A stretch of 64,000 nt of DNA. Origin: VAZQ01 sp963817015. Lineage in GTDB: Bacteria > Pseudomonadota > Alphaproteobacteria > Rhizobiales > Xanthobacteraceae. The notes beneath the pieces are model-generated. The model did not search any database and was not told the DNA's origin. It was given only the letters and a program-made list of their open reading frames with translations. The number at the start of each line of letters is the position of its first letter. Within the stretch, counting starts at the first letter, position 1. This document shows positions 1 to 7,305 of the stretch, in pieces. The stretch is from NCBI GenBank assembly GCA_963817015.1, contig CAWFMV010000010.1, positions 62,001 to 126,000 of the forward strand, read 5' to 3'. The translations under genes and the position numbers were made by a program.

Positions 1-95
1 ATTGAATCCCCTCATTCTCTTCCGTCCACGCCACCATAACACCGGGCCTGCACCCTGAGGCAGAACCCTGCCCCCACCTCAAACACCGCCCTTCC

Positions 96-110
96 CTTGA
101 ATCATTCAAG
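96..110. promoter_or_regulatory. 15-bp inverted repeat upstream of the cytochrome c gene
   Basis: A perfect palindrome, CTTGAAT-C-ATTCAAG, lies 43 bp before the start codon of the first cytochrome c gene. It contains a T-N11-A core like a LysR-type regulator site. A second, weaker inverted repeat (GAGA-N4-TCTC) follows at about 110-121. An operator role is inferred from position and symmetry only. Confidence 0.4.
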
Positions 111-153
111 AGAGTAATCTCTGTAAAATTTCTGCAAATATCGGGAGGACTTC

Positions 154-498
154 ATGCGTACCGTGCTGTCAGCCGTCGCCTGTCTTGGTGTTCTATGGGC
201 GAGCGGCGCATCCGCTCAGCAGGCCGGCGACACCCTCAACGAAACGCAACGTCACGGCCGCCAGCTCCTGGCGCAGTCCTGCGGCGTCTGCCACCTGTCG
301 CCTTCCCTCAATGCAAGAACTTATGGCCCGCCGCTGAACAAGGCCGCCGCCAATGGCGACGACTTCATCATGCGCGAGTACATCGTCAACGGCACACCGC
401 GCATGCCGGCCTTCAAGCATTACCTGAAAGACAACGAGATCGACGCCATCATTGCGTACGTGCGGACAGTGCCCACTCCCGCTCCAGCAGCGCGCTGA
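154..498 (+). CDS. Small monohaem c-type cytochrome (periplasmic)
   Basis: This 114-residue protein starts with a signal peptide (about residues 1-22, ending ASA) and carries one haem c site, CGVCH at residues 43-47. A conserved GTPRMP segment near residue 80 offers the likely axial methionine, and the C-terminal IDAIIAYV helix is typical of class I cytochromes c. The start is supported by GGGAGGA at 143-149. It should be exported, receive haem in the periplasm and act as a single-electron carrier. The haem-propeller gene begins 38 bp downstream on the same strand, so the two are probably co-transcribed and the cytochrome is the likely electron acceptor of that protein. The partner relation is inferred from order and from recurrence of the pair at 4993-7237. 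Confidence 0.9.
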   Translation: MRTVLSAVACLGVLWASGASAQQAGDTLNETQRHGRQLLAQSCGVCHLSPSLNARTYGPPLNKAAANGDDFIMREYIVNGTPRMPAFKHYLKDNEIDAIIAYVRTVPTPAPAAR

Positions 499-535
499 GC
501 GGATCCTTTTCCATCTCAACGGAGAGAACGACGTC

Positions 536-2368
536 ATGACCAACACGCGAAGCATTCTGTTGGCAAGTGCGGCTCTTGTGATCACCGGCTTCTCGGCGCA
601 GGCCGCCGACCAGCTCTTGAGCGGTGCGATCACGTCGGCGACCGGCGACAAGGTCGGCGGCGTGACGGTGTCGGCAAGGCTCGACGGCTCGACCATCACC
701 ACCCGCGTCTATACCGACGAGAGTGGTGCCTACTATTTCCCGCCGATGGCAGCTGGCAAATACAGCGTGTGGGCGCAGGCGCTCGGCTTCGAGACCACGA
801 AGAGCCAGGTCGACCTGTCAGCGGCCAAGAAGCAGAACCTGACGCTGACCGCGATGACCGATCCGGAGCGGCGTTGGCGCCAGCTCCCGGGCGAAGTGAT
901 GGTGGCGGCGCTGCCCGAAGAGACCGCTGATGACGCCCGCATCAAGAAGGTCTTCACCAACCAGTGCACCGGCTGCCACTCGCCGGGCTACGTCCTGCAG
1001 TTCCGCTTCGACGAGGCCGGCTGGAACAAGATCATCAACCTGATGAAGATGGTCGCCAACACCGGCGTCATGCCGCAGAATGCCAAGGCCAACGGCATCA
1101 TCGAGCACAACCAGAAGGAGCTTGCCGCCTACCTCGCACGCGCGCGCGGTCCGGGCGAAAGCTCGGTGAAGGTCGCAGATCGCCCGCGGCCGAGCGGCGA
1201 AGCCGCCCGCGCGGTGTGGACGCTTTATGATCTTCCGCTCAATCCGGACACCGGCATCGGCACGAAGTACAACAACAACGACGGCACCGACTGGTCGCTC
1301 GGCACCACCTCGAAGATCGGCCAGCTCCCGCATGACGGCGGCATGGGGCTCGACGGCAATCTCTATTACACCGTCAACAACCCCAACAAATACGTCACCG
1401 TCGGCAAGGTCGACACCAAGACCGGCGAGGTGAAGTATCTCAAGGTGAACAACGCGACCGGCACCGCCGCGACCGCCCACGGGCTCACGCGCGACGCCGA
1501 GGGCAACTTCTGGTTCGACGTCAATCCGGGCCGCCGCAGCCTCGGCAAGCTCGACGTCAAGAGCGAGAAGATCACCGTCTACCAGACGCCGCAGAGCATG
1601 TCGCCGCTCGGCGGCGCCGTGACCATGGACGTCGACGGCAAGGGCAAGGTCTGGGCCTCGGCGCCGGACGGCGTGCTGCAGTTCGATCCGGCCACCGAGA
1701 AGTTCACCGACTTCAAGTCGACGCTGGCGTTCAAGAACGCCAAGGGCACCAACAGCACCTACGGCGCCGCCGGCGACCGCGACGGCAACGGCTGGTGGGC
1801 GCAGATGGCGTTCGACACCATCGGCAAGGCCGACATGGCGACCGGCAAGGTGACGGAAATCACGTTGCCGTCGCTCAAGAACGAGCTCGATCGCGCCTCG
1901 CCGGAGGACCGCGCGTTCTACGAGGCCTTCGACGATCGCACCAACGGCAAGCCGCTGCCGTGGTCGCAAGGCCCGCGCCGCATGGGCACCGACAAGAACG
2001 GCGACGTGCTCTGGGTCGGCAATTCGTGGGGCTCGACGCTCGCGCGCATCGACACCAAGACGCTCGAGACCACGATCATCCCGTTCCCGAGCACCACGAT
2101 GCAGCCCTATCACATCGCGGTCGACCAGAATCACAATGTGTGGGGCAATCTGTGGACGTCCGATCAGATCGCCAAGTATGACCCAGCCAGCAACAAGTGG
2201 ACGATGTTCGAGCTGCCGGTGCGCGGCACCGAAATCCGCCACGTGTCGCTCATGGAGCACGACGGCAAGACCCAGGTGGTCGTGCCGGTCTATCGCTCGA
2301 GCCAGATGGGCGTGATGACAGTGCGCAGCGACGCGGAGATCGCCGAGTTGAAGGCGAAGGCGCAGTAG
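536..2368 (+). CDS. Periplasmic haem c protein with Ig-like domain and Vgb-like beta-propeller (copy 1)
   Basis: The 610-residue product begins with a signal peptide (about 1-23, cleavage after AQA). Residues about 27-105 resemble a carboxypeptidase regulatory/Ig-like beta-sandwich. A haem c site, CTGCH, sits at 144-148 and is followed by a conserved LMK methionine and a cytochrome-like ELAAYLA helix. From about residue 235 to the end there are repeated blades of a streptogramin B lyase (Vgb)-like propeller, with a strongly conserved QGPRRMG segment near 477. ATG 536 was chosen over an upstream in-frame codon because it is followed at once by the signal peptide and preceded by GGAGAG. Substrate and reaction are unknown; the fold does not prove lyase activity. 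Two paralogues follow in the same orientation. It probably oxidises or binds something in the periplasm and passes electrons to the adjacent cytochrome (inference). Confidence 0.85.
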   Translation: MTNTRSILLASAALVITGFSAQAADQLLSGAITSATGDKVGGVTVSARLDGSTITTRVYTDESGAYYFPPMAAGKYSVWAQALGFETTKSQVDLSAAKKQNLTLTAMTDPERRWRQLPGEVMVAALPEETADDARIKKVFTNQCTGCHSPGYVLQFRFDEAGWNKIINLMKMVANTGVMPQNAKANGIIEHNQKELAAYLARARGPGESSVKVADRPRPSGEAARAVWTLYDLPLNPDTGIGTKYNNNDGTDWSLGTTSKIGQLPHDGGMGLDGNLYYTVNNPNKYVTVGKVDTKTGEVKYLKVNNATGTAATAHGLTRDAEGNFWFDVNPGRRSLGKLDVKSEKITVYQTPQSMSPLGGAVTMDVDGKGKVWASAPDGVLQFDPATEKFTDFKSTLAFKNAKGTNSTYGAAGDRDGNGWWAQMAFDTIGKADMATGKVTEITLPSLKNELDRASPEDRAFYEAFDDRTNGKPLPWSQGPRRMGTDKNGDVLWVGNSWGSTLARIDTKTLETTIIPFPSTTMQPYHIAVDQNHNVWGNLWTSDQIAKYDPASNKWTMFELPVRGTEIRHVSLMEHDGKTQVVVPVYRSSQMGVMTVRSDAEIAELKAKAQ

Positions 2369-2391
2369 CCGAACCTCACTCGTGAACAAAC

Positions 2392-2430
2392 GCGGGCGGG
2401 CCGATGCTCAAACGAGCGCGGCCCGCCCGC
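2392..2430 (+). terminator. Hairpin after haem-propeller copy 1
   Basis: GCGGGCGGGCC (2392-2402) pairs perfectly with GGCCCGCCCGC (2420-2430) around a 17-nt loop, 24 bp after the stop codon of copy 1. There is no clear T-run, so termination may be weak or factor-assisted. Confidence 0.6.
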
Positions 2431-2685
2431 AGCGTATTTGGGACGTCAGCACATTTGGGACATCGCCAGAGGGCCCCTTCCCCTCCTGGTTCCCCGGGCG
2501 TAACCTGTCAGCGTGCAATAGGAATAAGCAGGGGGCGAGACTCCTTACGTCGCGCCAATCCTGTTTGTGAATTGTTTCAATCGCGTCCGCGGTTCGATCG
2601 CGTCCGAGTTGCGCGATGATCGCGTGCCAGAAAATCAATCCGCCACCGGCGTTGCGCCGAGTGAGCTATCTAGGGAGATACTCAG
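2431..2685. other. Intergenic stretch before copy 2, no cytochrome gene
   Basis: This stretch occupies the place where copies 1 and 3 have a small cytochrome c gene, but no CxxCH-encoding frame is present. Two direct copies of ATTTGGGAC occur at 2436-2444 and 2453-2461. They look like possible debris of an insertion-sequence end, though no transposase is recognisable. A ribosome-binding sequence, AGGGAGA, lies just before ATG 2686. Confidence 0.4.
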
Positions 2686-4529
2686 ATGTCAGCTCAACAT
2701 GGGCTCGCCAAGGCCCTCCTCCTTGCCTCCGCGGCCGCGATCATGATCGCCCCGGCGCCGGCCAGTGCGGCCGACCATATCCTGAGCGGCAGCGTCGCCT
2801 CGGCAGCGGGCGAGAAGCTTAGCGGCGTGACCGTCTCCGCCAAGCTCGAAGGCTCGACCATCACCAACTCGGTCTACACCGACGAGAGCGGCAATTACTA
2901 TTTCCCGCCAATGGCGGCAGGCAAATACAAGGTGTGGGCGCAGGCGCTGAGCTTCGAGCGCGCGCTCGGCGACGTCGACCTCTCCGCCAACAAGCAGCAG
3001 AACCTGACGCTCGCCGCGATCAACGATCCGGAGCAGCGCTGGCGGCAGCTACCCGGCGAGCTGATGGTCGCGTCGCTGCCGGAGGAGACCGCCGACGACG
3101 CACGGATGAAAAGAATATTCATGAACCAGTGCACCGGCTGCCACACACCGAGCTACACGCTGCAATTCCGATTCGATGAGGGCGGCTGGAATTGGATCAT
3201 CAACCTGATGAAGACCGTGAACAACCGGGGCGTCCCGCAGCAAGGTCAAAACAATCAGATCATCGCTCTCAATCAAAAGGACCTCGCCGCCTACCTTGCA
3301 AAGGTGCGCGGCCCAGGCGAAAGCCCGCAAGATCAAGGAGCGGCCGCGGCCCACCGGCGAAGCTGCGCGCGCGGTGTGGACGCTCTATGACGTCCCGCTC
3401 AATCAGGATGTTGGCGTCGGCACCCATTATCAGGTCAATGACGGCACCAACTGGGCGCTTGGTACCCCCTCGTACCTTATGATGATCATGCACGACGGCG
3501 GCATGGATCTCGACGGGAACCTCTGGTTCACGTCGAACGCGTTCAACAAGAACGTCACCCTTGGGCGCATCGACGCCAAGACCGGGGAAGTCAAGCACTT
3601 CAAGGTCAATCGCAACGACGGCCGCGCCGCGAACGCCCACGGTCTCACTCGCGACAACGAAGGCAACTTCTGGTTCGACGTGGATACCGGGCCGCCGCGG
3701 ACTCGGCAAGATCGACCCAAAGACCGAGAAGATCACGGTCTACCAGTCGCCGAATAACATGTCGCCGCTCGGCGGCGCCGTCACCTGGACGTCGACGGCA
3801 AAGGCATGGTCTGGGCCTCGGCGCCGGACGGCGTGCTCCGCTTCGATCCGAAGGAGGAGAAGTTCACCGAGTTCAAGTCCAAGGCCTTCAAGCGCGCCAA
3901 CGGCACGTCCAACACCTACGGCGCCGCCGGCGATCGTGACGGCAACGGCTGGTGGGCGCAGATGGGCTGGGACACGATCGGCAAGGCCGACATCGCCACC
4001 GGCACGACAGTCGAGATCAAGCTGCCCGAGCTCAAGTCCGAGATGGACAAGCTCTCGCCGGAGCAGCTCGCGGCCTATGACAAGGTCACCGACCTCTCCA
4101 ACGGCAGCCCGCTGCCGTGGGGTCAGGGCCCGCGTCGCATGGGCACCGACAAGAACGCCGACGTGCTCTGGGTCGGCAATTCGTGGGGCTCGAGCTTCGC
4201 CCGCATCGACACCAAGACCAACGCGGTGACGATGGTGCCGTTCCCCGACAAGGCGATGCAGGCCTACCACATCCACGTGGACAGCAAGCACAACGTCTGG
4301 GGCAACCTCTGGACCAACGACCAGGTCGTCAAATACGACCCGTCGACGCGCGAAGTGGACGACCTTCGAGATGCCGGTGCGCGGCAGCGAAAGCCGCCAC
4401 ATCTCGGTCTATGAGCGCAACGGCACGACCCAGGTGGTGCTGCCGACCTACCGGTCGCACCAGATGTTCGTGCTGACGCTGCGCAGTGAGGCCGACATCG
4501 CGGCGGTGAAGACGCAGGCGGCGCGCTGA
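2686..4529 (+). pseudogene. Periplasmic haem c/Vgb-like propeller protein, copy 2 (four frameshifts)
   Basis: This is a paralogue of the genes at 536 and 5360, with signal peptide, Ig-like domain, CTGCH haem site, LMK methionine, QGPRRMG segment and propeller blades. The reading frame breaks four times. An extra C near 3328 follows the GPGES codons. An extra base near 3690 interrupts the DTGRRGLGKID segment. One base is lost near 3786 where paralogues read ATG-GAC. An extra G near 4350 precedes the WTTFEMP segment. After repair the gene runs without stop to TGA 4527-4529 and ends in the same ADIAAVKTQAA-type tail as its paralogues. Because all domains survive, sequence error is as likely as real inactivation. 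No cytochrome c gene precedes it. Confidence 0.8.
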
Positions 4530-4566
4530 GCGATCGGCTGGCTCGCTTGCGAGCGCTTGTTGTTGC

Positions 4567-4594
4567 GCCCTCTCCCCGCAAGCGGGGAGAGGGC
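4567..4594. repeat. GC-rich palindrome downstream of copy 2
   Basis: GCCCTCTCCCCGC (4567-4579) pairs perfectly with GCGGGGAGAGGGC (4582-4594), separated by two bases. Palindromes with a CTCCCCGC/GCGGGGAG core are a common interspersed class in rhizobial genomes (recalled, not searched). It lies 38 bp after the stop codon of copy 2 and may also act as a terminator on either strand. Confidence 0.6.
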
Positions 4595-4619
4595 ACATTA
4601 ATTGACGCCCTATTCGCGG

Positions 4620-4787
4620 CTATTGCCCTGTGTAGCTCCGCTCGGCGGCATCGAACGCCAGATTGATCTGCTGCAGTCGCTCCTCGGCGAGCTTGCGCAT
4701 TTCGGGCCCCAGAGCGGCGAGACGATACCGGCAACAGCGATATCCAAACGCTCTCGATATCGAAAGCCTCACGATCGAAAGCGTCAT
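4620..4787 (-). CDS. Putative 55-residue small protein
   Basis: A short frame runs from ATG 4787 to TAG 4620 in the gap between copy 2 and the second cytochrome gene. The C-terminal half (ALGPEMRKLAEERLQQINLA) looks like a genuine amphipathic helix with protein-like composition, while the N-terminal part is arginine-rich and less convincing. It may be a true small protein or the 3' end of a decayed larger gene. No family was recognised. Confidence 0.3.
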   Translation of the reverse strand: MTLSIVRLSISRAFGYRCCRYRLAALGPEMRKLAEERLQQINLAFDAAERSYTGQ

Positions 4788-4942
4788 GCCACACCTCACA
4801 AACGTGTCATGCTAAAACGCTCGCACTCTAGGGGCGCATCCGCCGGTTGCGCAGGATTCTTGGCTTAACAGGCCCACATCCGCCGAATTTTTCATGCAGC
4901 ATTTTTACGGATACAACCAGACAGCGTAGCTTCCCTTTATGG

Positions 4943-4963
4943 CCGTACGGGCGTAACGTTACG
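4943..4963. promoter_or_regulatory. Paired palindromes upstream of second cytochrome c gene
   Basis: CCGTACGG (4943-4950) is followed directly by a perfect 12-bp palindrome, CGTAACGTTACG (4952-4963), 30 bp before the start codon of the cytochrome gene and just ahead of its ribosome-binding site. This is a candidate operator for the second module. It does not match the palindrome at 96-110, so the two modules may be controlled differently. Confidence 0.35.
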
Positions 4964-4992
4964 GCAAATTTTTGAACTGGAGGAAATCGCAA

Positions 4993-5325
4993 ATGTCGCG
5001 TGGCGTCGGGATCGTGTTGTTGCTTCTTGCCCTGCCGGCAGGCGCCTCCGCCCAGGGTGCGCTCAACGACCAGCAGCGCCAAGGGCAGACCCTCTTCACC
5101 CAATCTTGTGGCGTTTGCCACCTCAAGCCGCAGATTACCGCCAACACCTACGGGCCGCCTCTGTCGAAAGAGTTCGCGGGCGGAAGCGAAGACGTGATGC
5201 GCGAGACCATCACCAATGGGACGCCGCGCATGCCGGGCTTCAAGCTTCTGTTCGAGCCCGCACAGATCAACGCCATTGTTGCGTACCTGAAGACCGTGCC
5301 GGTGCCACAAGCAGCGCCGCGCTGA
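4993..5325 (+). CDS. Small monohaem c-type cytochrome, second copy
   Basis: This 110-residue exported cytochrome is paralogous to the one at 154-498. It has a signal peptide (about 1-22), a haem c motif CGVCH at residues 39-43, the GTPRMPG methionine segment and an INAIVAYL helix. ATG 4993 is preceded by CTGGAGGA at 4977-4984; an upstream in-frame TTG is ignored because the signal peptide begins at this ATG. The haem-propeller copy 3 starts 34 bp after its stop codon, repeating the arrangement of the first pair. Its probable job is to accept electrons from that protein and relay them to the respiratory chain (inference). Confidence 0.9.
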   Translation: MSRGVGIVLLLLALPAGASAQGALNDQQRQGQTLFTQSCGVCHLKPQITANTYGPPLSKEFAGGSEDVMRETITNGTPRMPGFKLLFEPAQINAIVAYLKTVPVPQAAPR

Positions 5326-5359
5326 ATCAATCCCCAAGAATCCCCCAAGGAGAAGCCGC

Positions 5360-7237
5360 ATGAACGACACACAAGCGAAAAGCCTGTCCCGTGCCGGTCT
5401 CGCCGCCATCGTGGCGGCCGGATTGACCACCACCGCATTGACGACTCTTGCCGCGCCAGCGAGCGCCGCCGATGTGCTGCTCAGCGGCACCATCGCATCA
5501 GCGAGCGGCGAGAAGATGGGCGGCGTGACCGTATCGGCCAAGGCCGAAGGATCGGTGACCACCACGACGGTCTATACCGACGAGGCCGGCGAGTATTATT
5601 TCCCTGCGCTGCCATCCGGCAAGTACAAGGTATGGGCGCAGGCCATCAGTTTCGAGACCGCCAAGGGCGACGTCGATCTCTCGGCGGCACGCCGGCAGGA
5701 CTTCAAGCTGGCGCCGCTCACCGACGCCAACCGTCAGGTTCGGCAGCTCCCCGGCGACCTGATCTACGCGGCGCTGCCCGAGGAGACCGCGCACGACGCG
5801 CACATGAAGACGCTGGTGAAGAACAACTGCACCGGCTGCCACACGCTCAGCTATATCCTGCAGCACCGCTTCGAGGATGATGGCTGGTACAAAGTCCTCG
5901 AGCTCATGAAGAACGTGAACGTGTCGGGTGTGAACGTCGCGCATGAGCGCAAGGTCAACGCCGTGGTCGAGCGGCACCAGAAGGAGCTGGCCGCTTATCT
6001 GGCGCGCGCGCGCGGCCCGGGCGAGAGCTCGATGAAGGTGAAACTGCGCCCGCGGCCGTCCGGCGAAGCGGCGCGCGTCGTGTTCACCGAATACGATGCT
6101 CCGCTCGAGGAGAGCTCACCCAACAAGCGCCCGGTGCCGGACGGCAGCGACTGGACGCAAGGTTCGCCGTCGAAGTTCAACGAGCTGATCCATGACGCCT
6201 CCATGGACTTTGATGGCAATCTCTGGTTCACGGTGAACACGCCGAACTATCAGGGGACCATCGGCCGGGTCGACACGAAGACCGGTCAGACCAAGCTCTA
6301 CAAGATCGCCGCCCAGCGTGGCTTTGCGGCCAATGCCCACGGCATCGTGCGCGACGACAAGGGCATCCTCTGGTTCAACGCCAACACGGGTCGCGGCAGC
6401 CTCGGCCGCGTCGATCCCAAGACCGAAAAGATCGACGTCTATGTGCCGCCGCAGAACATGTCGCAGACCGGCGGCGCCGTCACCATCGACGCCGATCCGC
6501 AGGGCAAGATCTGGGTCACGGCGCCCGACGGCGCGCTGCACTTCGATCCGGACACCGAGAAGTTCACCGAGTTCAAATCGCCGACCTTCAAGTCACCGAC
6601 CAACGGCGCCAATGGCATCACCTACGGCCTTGCGGCCGACAAGGACGGCAACGGCTGGTGGCTGCAGATGGCGCTCGACACCATCAACAAGGGCGACATC
6701 AAGACCGGCAAGACCACTGAGATCAAGCTTCCGCCGGTAAAGGCGGCGCTCGACCTGATCAACGATCCGGAGCTGACCAAGTTCTACGAGACCTTTGCTC
6801 CGCTCGACTTCAATACGCCGGTGCCTTGGAACCAAGGCCCGCGCCGCATGGGCGCCGACAAGAACGCCGACGTGGTGTGGGTCGGCACCTCATGGGGCGC
6901 GTCGCTCATTCGCATCAACACGAAGACGATGGAATCGACGGTCGTGCCGCTGCCGTATCAGGGCATGTCGCCCTATCAGATCACGGTCGACAAGGACCAT
7001 AACCTCTGGATGAACGTGTGGACCTCCGACGTTGTCCTCAAATACGAGCCGGCCACCGGCAAATGGACGACCTTCGACCTGCCCTCGCGCGGCACCGAAG
7101 TGCGTCATATCTCGATCGACGAGCGCGACGGCAAGCTCAAGGTGATCATCCCTGAGTATCGCGTGAGCAAGATGGCGGTGATGAACTTCCGCAGCGATGC
7201 GGACATCGCGGCGCTCAAGGCGCAGGCGGCACGATAG
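5360..7237 (+). CDS. Periplasmic haem c/Vgb-like propeller protein, copy 3
   Basis: This intact 625-residue paralogue has a signal peptide (about 1-37, ending ASA), an Ig-like regulatory domain (about 40-118), a CTGCH haem site at 157-161, the conserved LMK methionine and ELAAYLA helix, then a Vgb-like beta-propeller to the C-terminus with conserved QGPRRMG and WVGTSWG segments. The start is fixed by AAGGAG at 5347-5352. It diverges more from copy 1 than copy 2 does, including a charged insert before the propeller (EESSPNKRP). It is paired with the cytochrome at 4993. Function is unknown; a periplasmic oxidoreductase or substrate-binding redox protein is the simplest reading. Confidence 0.87.
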   Translation: MNDTQAKSLSRAGLAAIVAAGLTTTALTTLAAPASAADVLLSGTIASASGEKMGGVTVSAKAEGSVTTTTVYTDEAGEYYFPALPSGKYKVWAQAISFETAKGDVDLSAARRQDFKLAPLTDANRQVRQLPGDLIYAALPEETAHDAHMKTLVKNNCTGCHTLSYILQHRFEDDGWYKVLELMKNVNVSGVNVAHERKVNAVVERHQKELAAYLARARGPGESSMKVKLRPRPSGEAARVVFTEYDAPLEESSPNKRPVPDGSDWTQGSPSKFNELIHDASMDFDGNLWFTVNTPNYQGTIGRVDTKTGQTKLYKIAAQRGFAANAHGIVRDDKGILWFNANTGRGSLGRVDPKTEKIDVYVPPQNMSQTGGAVTIDADPQGKIWVTAPDGALHFDPDTEKFTEFKSPTFKSPTNGANGITYGLAADKDGNGWWLQMALDTINKGDIKTGKTTEIKLPPVKAALDLINDPELTKFYETFAPLDFNTPVPWNQGPRRMGADKNADVVWVGTSWGASLIRINTKTMESTVVPLPYQGMSPYQITVDKDHNLWMNVWTSDVVLKYEPATGKWTTFDLPSRGTEVRHISIDERDGKLKVIIPEYRVSKMAVMNFRSDADIAALKAQAAR

Positions 7238-7264
7238 CCTGATTCGAATATCTGGAGTGTTGAG

Positions 7265-7296
7265 CGAGCGGGCCTTGGCCCGCTCGTTTCGTTTCA
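7265..7296. terminator. Bidirectional terminator between copy 3 and the TIR-TPR gene
   Basis: CGAGCGGGCC (7265-7274) pairs with GGCCCGCTCG (7277-7286) and is followed on the plus strand by TTTCGTTT. It lies 28 bp after the stop of copy 3 and 20 bp beyond the repaired stop of the convergent TIR-TPR gene, so it can end both transcripts. Confidence 0.75.
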
Positions 7297-7305
7297 GGGT
7301 CGGCG

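Noticed and set aside
452..535. An upstream in-frame start for propeller copy 1
   Set aside because: It overlaps the cytochrome gene and would bury the signal peptide; ATG 536 has the signal peptide immediately after it.
818..2389. A 523-codon minus-strand frame over propeller copy 1
   Set aside because: It is His/Arg/Val-rich antisense translation of a well-supported gene, with no recognisable motif.
1..7237. Streptogramin resistance by Vgb lyase
   Set aside because: The propeller resembles Vgb, but the added haem site, Ig-like domain, export signal and cytochrome partners point to a redox role instead.
6890..7305. C-terminal extension of the TIR-TPR protein
   Set aside because: It is the antisense of propeller copy 3 and disappears when one inserted base near 7332 is removed.
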